This document shows, piece after piece, positions 16,513 through 21,479 of a stretch of DNA of 25,347 bases. The notes beneath the pieces were generated by a model, which was not told the DNA's origin, did no database searches, and worked only from the letters and a program-made list of their open reading frames with translations. Source of the stretch: Anaerolineae bacterium (lineage in GTDB: Bacteria; Chloroflexota; Anaerolineae; B4-G1); NCBI GenBank assembly GCA_030612185.1, contig JAUWOI010000005.1, forward strand, positions 1-25,347. Reading direction: 5' to 3'. Numbering within the stretch: position 1 is the stretch's first letter; each line of letters begins with the position of its first letter. Both the position numbers and the translations under genes were made by a program.

Positions 16513-17453
16513 TCCGCCTCCTTCCCTTCGCCAACCAACTGCAGGAAAACATCCTCCAGCGACGGCCTGACCATCTCATAGCGCGTCAGGACCAACCCCG
16601 CTTGAACCGCCAGGATCAATAACTCTCGTTTGGCTGTCTCTACATTGTTCACCACCACACGGGCAGTCGTTCCGTCAACCGAGACAGTCGTCACCCAGGA
16701 TATGGCGCGCAGGGTTTCCGCCCACGCGGCAATTTGCCTGGCGGAGCCGCTATCACCCTCGATCTTGAACACTGGCACGGTGTACCGGGCGATCAATTCC
16801 TCTCGTTGTGCCTCGACCACCATCCGCCCATGGTTGATGACGCCCACGATGTCGCACACACGCTCCACATCTGTGAGGATATGAGTTGACATGAATACTG
16901 CGCACTGCCCACGCAACTTCCAGATCAACTCCAGCACCTCCTTACGGCCAACCGGATCGAGGGCACTCACCGGCTCGTCGAGAAAGAGCACTTCGGGTCG
17001 GTTGACCAACGCCTGAGCCAGCCCCAACCGCTGGCGCATGCCGTGCGAGAAACCGCCGATGCGCCGTCCACTTGCCTGGGTCAGCCCAACTAGGTCGAGC
17101 AGCTCTTTCGTACGGGCTTCCCTCTCCCCCGCCGTAAGGCCGAAGATCCGCCCGACGTGATCCAGAAGTTCACACGCCGTCATCCACGGATAAAAGACCG
17201 GCTCCTCAGGCAGATAGCCAATGCGGCCGGCAATCTCGCGGCGAGCGGTAACAATATCTTTCCCAAGAACCCAGGCACGCCCACCGGTGGGCCGGGCAAG
17301 GCCAGTGAGAATGCGGATCGTCGTCGTCTTGCCGGCGCCATTCGGCCCGAGAAAACCAAAAACCGTACCTGGCTCAACGGTGAGGTTTAATCCATCTAGC
17401 GCCCGCACACTGCCGAAAGCCTTCCGCAATCCCTGCGTACGAACTACAGACAT
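16509..17453 (-). CDS. ABC transporter ATP-binding protein
   Basis: A 314-residue ATPase. Walker A is GPNGAGKT (36-43), the Q-loop region is IGYLPEEPVFYP, the signature is FSHGM (135-139, a variant of LSGGQ), Walker B is VLFLDEP (155-161) and the H-loop is STH (His191). The C-terminal 90 residues are the DUF4162-like accessory domain common in ABC-2 drug or antibiotic exporters. It energises the permease encoded next, with which it overlaps by 4 bases. ATG 17453 follows the stop of the small membrane protein directly, with GGAGG five bases before it. Export of a drug, lipid or peptide is possible, and the sequence does not decide. Confidence 0.95.
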   Translation of the reverse strand: MSVVRTQGLRKAFGSVRALDGLNLTVEPGTVFGFLGPNGAGKTTTIRILTGLARPTGGRAWVLGKDIVTARREIAGRIGYLPEEPVFYPWMTACELLDHVGRIFGLTAGEREARTKELLDLVGLTQASGRRIGGFSHGMRQRLGLAQALVNRPEVLFLDEPVSALDPVGRKEVLELIWKLRGQCAVFMSTHILTDVERVCDIVGVINHGRMVVEAQREELIARYTVPVFKIEGDSGSARQIAAWAETLRAISWVTTVSVDGTTARVVVNNVETAKRELLILAVQAGLVLTRYEMVRPSLEDVFLQLVGEGKEAE

Positions 17454-17648
17454 TCACTCCTCCCGCCCGATCACCAAGTACACGATCGGCCCGATGAAGT
17501 TGATGAGCACGATAACGAGCACCCATGCCCACTTCGGGCCTTTCGTCCTTTCGCGGCGGACCAAATCCACCAGTGCAAAGATCATCAGTCCCAATTGAAG
17601 AAAAACAATCGGGACGAGCAACGGGAGCCATTGATTCCAGTTTTCCAT
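17454..17648 (-). CDS. Small PLDc_N-type membrane protein
   Basis: A 64-residue protein with two membrane helices (LPLLVPIVFLQLGLMIFALVDLV and WAWVLVIVLINFIGPIVYLVIG) joined by a charged RRERTKGP loop. This is the pattern of the phospholipase D nuclease N-terminal domain family, often found alone next to ABC-2 exporters in Gram-positive bacteria and Chloroflexota. AGGAG lies 6 bases before ATG 17648. Its stop abuts the ATPase start, so the three genes form one translational unit. It is probably an accessory subunit of the exporter. Confidence 0.85.
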   Translation of the reverse strand: MENWNQWLPLLVPIVFLQLGLMIFALVDLVRRERTKGPKWAWVLVIVLINFIGPIVYLVIGREE

Positions 17649-17748
17649 CGTTATCTCCTTTCACGTACCTAGACCGGCAAAACTGCCTGTGTACGTCTCT
17701 CAATTCGACGCAAAGTCATTGCCCTATGAGACGAGAACTCTCCCCGCC

Positions 17749-17787
17749 AGCCTGCCAGGTTGCTTGCGACGCCGCTGCTGGCAGGCT
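17749..17787. repeat. Perfect 10-bp inverted repeat in the exporter upstream spacer
   Basis: AGCCTGCCAG (17749-17758) pairs with CTGGCAGGCT (17778-17787) around a 19-base loop. It lies upstream of the exporter genes in the 361-base gene-free spacer that also holds attC-like site 7. It could be an operator, a terminator without a T-run, or another repeat relic. Confidence 0.5.
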
Positions 17788-17825
17788 CGCCCAAACCTTA
17801 TTGAAGTAGGAAGAGTCAAAGCGCC

Positions 17826-17958
17826 GTGTAACGACTGGGAGCTGAGCCGCCGCGCCGGGCAAGGCAAAACCTGCTTCGCTACAAGCCCCACAACAAATGC
17901 AAAAGCGCCACTGTCAACGAGCGCCGAAGGCGCGGTCGGCTCCAGCGATTGGTTGGGC
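17826..17958 (-). other. attC-like site 7 (after the flavoprotein gene)
   Basis: A 133-bp element. The ends are GTGTAAC (17826-17832) and GTTGGGC (17952-17958, a full GTTRRRY match). The arms GAGCTGAGCCGCCGCGC and GCGCGGTCGGCTCCAGC pair, with the extra base in the right arm (AGCCGACC on the minus strand). It ends 51 bases after the flavoprotein stop. Confidence 0.78.
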
Positions 17959-18009
17959 GGCTCTCTGTTTGCTAGTCATTGCCAACTGTGAACGTCAAAA
18001 CCCATTGAC

Positions 18010-19521
18010 CTACACCACTGTGGTCTGGAATTTTTTCCCGTCCTGCTTGCATAGTGCCTGCACCAGCCGACGGCTGGTCATGACGCCAGTTGGGAGACCT
18101 CCCCCCGGCTGTACCCATTGCCCGCACATATAGAAGTCCTGCAGGCCAGGCAGGGTCTGGCGCATGGGCCTCATCATGGTGAATGAATTCTGCGGCGTTA
18201 TCAGCCAGCCTTCGAAACTGCCTTTCCAGTTGCCTGTGTAGCGCTCAAAGGTCAGCGGCGTTGCCACATCCACCATCTCCACCTGCTGAGAGATGCCGGG
18301 GAAGCGCTGATCCAGCAGTTCCACGACCGTGCGCGCTACCTGATCTTTCTTCTCATCGTAGGCCACCCGGTCCTGCGCCAGTTCCTTCCAATATTCGTAA
18401 CTGCTGGGCATCATCACCACCAGGCTAGTCTTGCCGGCCGGCGCCAATGTGGGATCCTGGTTAAAAATGTGTATCGGCATTCTGTCCCGCACCGCGTCCC
18501 CGATTTCCGTCGGCTGGCGCAAGGGGAAACTCATGCCAGAGACCGTTTTGGGCTCATTGGCAAAAGAGCGGTTCACCCCCACTCCCACGAACAACAGCGA
18601 CGGGAAGATGGGCCATTTCTCGTAAGGCTCGCGTGTCTTTTCATCCACGTATTTCCCTTCCAGCATTTTAAAGATGGTGGTATACCCATCCGCTGCGGAG
18701 ATCACCCGCCCGGAGCGGTGCTCACTCCCATCCGCCAGCCGGACGCCCACCGCTTTATCCCCTTCCACCAGAATTTTCTCCACCCGCCTATCGTAATGGA
18801 TTACTCCCCCCAGGTTAGTGTAGCGCTTGGCCAGTGCCAGCGACATGGGCAAGGAACCGCCGATGGGGTAACCCGCATTCCTGTTATGCAGGTAGGCAAA
18901 GGTGAAGAGCATAAAGAACATCGAGAATTCTGGAACCCACATTTCCCGCAGCGCTTCGCGGAGCACTGGGTCTTTGAAGCGCATGACAAATTCCGCGGCG
19001 GAGATCTTCATCCACTTCCGCATTTCTCTCCCTTTGGTCACCAGAATCAGCCCAAGCTTAAGACCTTTTTGCAGACGTTTGAGCGGTGGGTCCGATTCGG
19101 AGGGCTGATCAAAATCGAGGCACATGCGGATACCTTGGATGAAATCCTGGATGGGCTCGGCGTCCTGCGGCGAAAACTCCAGCAGATGCTTTTCCAGCCT
19201 GTCCACGTTCGTGTAGAGGATGAGGGTGCGCCCATCGGCGCTCTCGTAACGCATGTATTCGTCCATGTTGATGAACTCGCGTCCCTGGGCAATGCCGACT
19301 TCCTCCCAGTAGCGGTACATGCCGCTCTGGGGTGAGGAGCCCACCAGCCAGTGGATACAGCCGTCAATGGTGTACCCTTTGCGTTTCCAGGCCGTGCACA
19401 AGCCACCCGGCAAGTCGTGCATCTCAAAGATTTGCGTGCGGTAACCATTCATCTGGGCATAGATCCCAGCCGAAAGCCCTGCGAACCCGGCCCCGATGAT
19501 GATGACTGAGTTATCCTTCAT
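18010..19521 (-). CDS. FAD-dependent oxidoreductase, phytoene dehydrogenase-like (COG1233 type)
   Basis: A 503-residue flavoprotein. The N-terminal dinucleotide fold is IIIGAGFAGLSAGIYAQMNG (GxGxxG at 10-15), followed by Glu33 and GGLCTAWKRKGYTIDG, characteristic of the carotenoid desaturase/isomerase superfamily. The C-terminal FAD motif is YMCGQWVQPGGGLPTGVMTSRRL. Length agrees with CrtI/CrtISO-like proteins, but the neighbourhood has no carotenoid genes, so the substrate may be another lipid. ATG 19521 has GGAGG 6 bases upstream. It lies between attC-like sites 8 and 7; at 1.5 kb it would be a large cassette gene. Confidence 0.92.
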   Translation of the reverse strand: MKDNSVIIIGAGFAGLSAGIYAQMNGYRTQIFEMHDLPGGLCTAWKRKGYTIDGCIHWLVGSSPQSGMYRYWEEVGIAQGREFINMDEYMRYESADGRTLILYTNVDRLEKHLLEFSPQDAEPIQDFIQGIRMCLDFDQPSESDPPLKRLQKGLKLGLILVTKGREMRKWMKISAAEFVMRFKDPVLREALREMWVPEFSMFFMLFTFAYLHNRNAGYPIGGSLPMSLALAKRYTNLGGVIHYDRRVEKILVEGDKAVGVRLADGSEHRSGRVISAADGYTTIFKMLEGKYVDEKTREPYEKWPIFPSLLFVGVGVNRSFANEPKTVSGMSFPLRQPTEIGDAVRDRMPIHIFNQDPTLAPAGKTSLVVMMPSSYEYWKELAQDRVAYDEKKDQVARTVVELLDQRFPGISQQVEMVDVATPLTFERYTGNWKGSFEGWLITPQNSFTMMRPMRQTLPGLQDFYMCGQWVQPGGGLPTGVMTSRRLVQALCKQDGKKFQTTVV

Positions 19522-19631
19522 ACTGTTCCTCCCTATTCACCAATTTGAACTTGGTAGCAGGCAAAAATCGCAGCCGGCGGTATCCGGCGCTACGCCTTTC
19601 GCCCCAAAATCGTCTTGCCACTCGGGAAGCC

Positions 19632-19759
19632 GCCGAACGGCTAGGCTTCACCCGCGCGGCGAGTGCGGGAAAGAACTTTCGCTATAAGACACCCTGAAAG
19701 CGCGTGTGGTCGCCGATTTCGAGCGGCGATAGCCGCGTCGGGTTGACGCGATGTTAGCC
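19632..19759 (-). other. attC-like site 8
   Basis: A 128-bp element. The ends are GCCGAAC (19632-19638) and GTTAGCC (19753-19759). The left arm CTTCACCCGCGCGGC pairs with the right arm GCCGCGTCGGGTTGACG, with one extra base in the right arm. It ends 6 bases after the stop of a 53-codon ORF. The interval up to the flavoprotein start (19522-19631) shows nothing else. Confidence 0.7.
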
Positions 19760-19765
19760 CGCGCC

Positions 19766-19927
19766 CTACTGCAAACTAGAACCTGACTGAATCCAAGCAT
19801 ATCTCTTACCGACGTACTCGATCCAGGTCTGCATCTTGGGTACTTGTTCGGCGGGCAGATTGCCGAATAAGCGTTCGGTGCTGACACTGGTAAACCTGCC
19901 ATCAGGTTGCACTAATTTTCCCCACAC
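19766..19927 (-). CDS. Possible 53-residue small protein following the thioredoxin-like gene
   Basis: GTG 19927 lies two bases after the thioredoxin-like stop codon. The reading of 53 codons has protein-like composition (LVQPDGRFTSVSTERLFGNL, then MQTWIEYVGKRYAWIQSG) with no runs of odd residues. It ends 6 bases before attC-like site 8. There is no strong ribosome site of its own, so it would depend on coupling to the gene before it. No family is recognised. It may be the remnant C-terminus of a longer protein. Confidence 0.45.
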   Translation of the reverse strand: MWGKLVQPDGRFTSVSTERLFGNLPAEQVPKMQTWIEYVGKRYAWIQSGSSLQ

Positions 19928-19929
19928 AT

Positions 19930-20358
19930 CTATTGCCGGTTCTCCTCAACGATGGCTTCCAGAACTGCCCCGACGTCGCTGCCCCGGATCACCTGCGTGC
20001 CCACGACGATGGTCGGGGTCGCTCGCGTCGCCACGGTGCCCAGGTAGTTGCGACCCAAATCCGCGTGGACCTCTTTGGTGAGTTCGCTGCTGTAGACATC
20101 GACGCGCAGGTAGGCAACTCCCTCTCGCTGTAGGGCTGCTTCCAGTGAACGGCTGGCGGGACAGCCCTCGTTGGCGAAGACGATGACCGGGACGCCGGGT
20201 TGGTTCCACTGCATATCCAGCCGCTCCAGCAGCGCGTAGGTCTCGTCTAGTGACTTGATGGGCCGGGCCACCGGCGTCATGGTGACGACAGCGATGAGCC
20301 CCACCAGAAGAAGCGCCAAGAGAAAGCCCAGCGGATTGAAGCGCTTCATATTGAACAT
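19930..20358 (-). CDS. Membrane-anchored thioredoxin/glutaredoxin-like protein with CPAS active site
   Basis: A 142-residue protein. ATG 20358 is preferred, with GGAG 8 bases upstream; the frame is open for 21 more codons. Residues 8-27 form an N-terminal anchor (NPLGFLLALLLVGLIAVVTM). The domain from about residue 55 has the strand VPVIVFANEG, the active site GCPAS (Cys66, Ser69) and ATPTIVVG with cis-Pro115, followed by QVIRGSDVGAVLEAI as in glutaredoxins. The second cysteine is replaced by Ser, a monothiol arrangement, so disulfide isomerase, reductase or glutathione-linked roles outside the membrane are possible. It follows a small YLPLV-tailed ORF by 71 bases, and the cassette ends at attC-like site 8. 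Confidence 0.82.
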   Translation of the reverse strand: MFNMKRFNPLGFLLALLLVGLIAVVTMTPVARPIKSLDETYALLERLDMQWNQPGVPVIVFANEGCPASRSLEAALQREGVAYLRVDVYSSELTKEVHADLGRNYLGTVATRATPTIVVGTQVIRGSDVGAVLEAIVEENRQ

Positions 20359-20429
20359 CCGTTTGTCTCCTTCGATATTTGTTAGCGATTCCACGGCGAT
20401 GAAGCGCCTACTATGAATCACACACTTCC

Positions 20430-20696
20430 TTATTCACTGGATCGCACTACCAGCGGCAGGTAAAGCTTACGAGGCGCTTCCACGTACTCATCGGCGCTGA
20501 TGTCGGGTGCGGCATCGTGTGCCTCGCCGTCGAAGTCCATCAGCACCGGTGTCGTCTCCGTTCGAGCGACGTAGTAGACGCCGGGATCGGCGTGGACGGT
20601 CTCCGCCCACCGTCCCAGTCCGATCAGCAGCGCACCCCAGGGCACATGACGCCCTGGGCGAGACCGTTGCCCGACCAACCTCAACCCTATCTTCAC
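20430..20696 (-). CDS. Small protein with C-terminal KLYLPLVVR tail
   Basis: An 88-residue ORF from GTG 20696, which has GGAG 8 bases upstream and lies 20 bases after attC-like site 9. The N-terminal half (LVGQRSRPGRHVPWGALLIGL) is weakly hydrophobic, and the second half is acidic (MDFDGEAHDAAPDISADEY). It ends in RKLYLPLVVRSSE. A YLPLV(V/L)R motif at or near the terminus is frequent in secreted proteins of Anaerolineae, as I recall. This could be a short exported protein or the cut-off 3' end of a longer one joined to the attC edge. Confidence 0.5.
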   Translation of the reverse strand: MKIGLRLVGQRSRPGRHVPWGALLIGLGRWAETVHADPGVYYVARTETTPVLMDFDGEAHDAAPDISADEYVEAPRKLYLPLVVRSSE

Positions 20697-20716
20697 TCTC
20701 TCGACTCCAACGGGCC

Positions 20717-20841
20717 GGATAACGAAGATCTAAGCTGCGGGCGGCTTTCTGCTCTAAACTTTCTTGGCAAGACACTAAACGAGACGAAATCACGCTGCGT
20801 ACCCTCGGGCGACAGCCCGTCAGCTTAAGCGAGGGTTAGCT
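20717..20841 (-). other. attC-like site 9
   Basis: A 125-bp element. The ends are GGATAAC (20717-20723) and GTTAGCT (20835-20841), each one base off the consensus. The left arm CTAAGCTGCGGGC pairs with the right arm GCCCGTCAGCTTAAG, with one extra base in the right arm. It starts 15 bases after the stop of the small ORF at 20857. Confidence 0.68.
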
Positions 20842-20856
20842 GGCAGTTTTCCATAT

Positions 20857-21081
20857 TCAATGACGTGGCTCACGATCTAGCACTGATTTTCTCACCGGAA
20901 AATCATATCCATATTTCTTCACAAGAGACGTGACAGTACTCCTGATCCAGCTTGGTACCCCTGGCGGCACATATATTTCCTTTACTAATGTCTCAATAGC
21001 ACATGGAACATAATCCCCACCTCCACGAAACCGTGGGTCGTCTGGATGCGGATCAATAGCACATTTTGTGCGAAACATCAA
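20857..21081 (-). CDS. Small ORF (74 residues) with repeat-derived N-terminus
   Basis: It starts at TTG 21081 or ATG 21078. The first residues MMFRTKCAI come from the left end of palindromic repeat copy C, because the same residues are encoded at the end of copy B. From residue 10 on the sequence differs (DYVPCAIETLVKEIYVPPG, then VTSLVKKYGYDFPV) and looks protein-like. It ends 15 bases before attC-like site 9, the position of a cassette gene. The product is probably a small protein of unknown role, with the start possibly supplied by the repeat. It may also be a truncated gene. Confidence 0.45.
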   Translation of the reverse strand: MMFRTKCAIDPHPDDPRFRGGGDYVPCAIETLVKEIYVPPGVPSWIRSTVTSLVKKYGYDFPVRKSVLDREPRH

Positions 21082-21325
21082 CCCCTGCTTCCCAGGTGGC
21101 TGGGAGAGAGCGCTACCCTACGGCGGGAGATCCTTCGACAGGCTCACCGCCACGCCTGCCACGAGAGCCCCGCCACGAGTACTCGCGGTGGCACTCTCGC
21201 AGTGGAGCCCCGCCACGAGCCCCGCCACGAGCCCCGCCACGAGTACTCGCGGTGGTACTCGCGGTGGTACTCGCGGTGGCAGGGTAAACTCAGGACAGGC
21301 TCCGGCGTGCGTAAGGTAGGCGGCC
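21056..21325 (-). repeat. Palindromic repeat copy C, with expansions on both arms
   Basis: It shares the left end with copy B (ATAGCACATTTTGTGCGAAA) and the tail AAACTCAGGACAGGCTCCGG with copy A. The centre is more complex: one TACTCGCGGTGG (21180), a 14-base variant, three 12-bp units AGCCCCGCCACG (21206-21241) and three TACTCGCGGTGG (21244-21279). Both the left-arm and right-arm sequences have thus been copied in 12-bp steps. Apart from the repeat-derived ORF start, the 398 bases 21082-21479 hold no gene. Confidence 0.85.
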
Positions 21326-21349
21326 AGCAAGTTACTCAAACGGGCACTT

Positions 21350-21465
21350 TTCCAACAGCCCCTCTCCGAACCACGCGTGACCGTTTCCGTGTCACGTGGC
21401 TCTCCAGTGACCTATTTCGAGAGTACAGATCCATCGCGGTTTCGCCGCAGAACCGCTGGTTAGCC
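21350..21465 (-). other. Doubtful attC-like remnant 10 after the Res gene
   Basis: GTTAGCC (21459-21465) stands 14 bases after the helicase-nuclease stop, as at other cassette ends. GCGGTT and AACCGC form a hairpin beside it, and a second strong hairpin (CCACGCGTGAC with GTCACGTGG) lies at 21371-21399. The left end TTCCAAC (21350) pairs poorly. It may instead be an ordinary transcription terminator region. Confidence 0.3.
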
Positions 21466-21479
21466 GCCCTTCCCTATCC

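Noticed and set aside
18469..19335. Plus-strand ORF of 288 codons opposite the flavoprotein gene
   Set aside because: Antisense shadow of a clear FAD oxidoreductase with conserved motifs on the minus strand.
19648..19902. An 84-codon minus-strand ORF over attC-like site 8
   Set aside because: It runs through the attC-like hairpin, with low-complexity Arg/Ser-rich composition. The alternative 53-codon frame there looks more protein-like.
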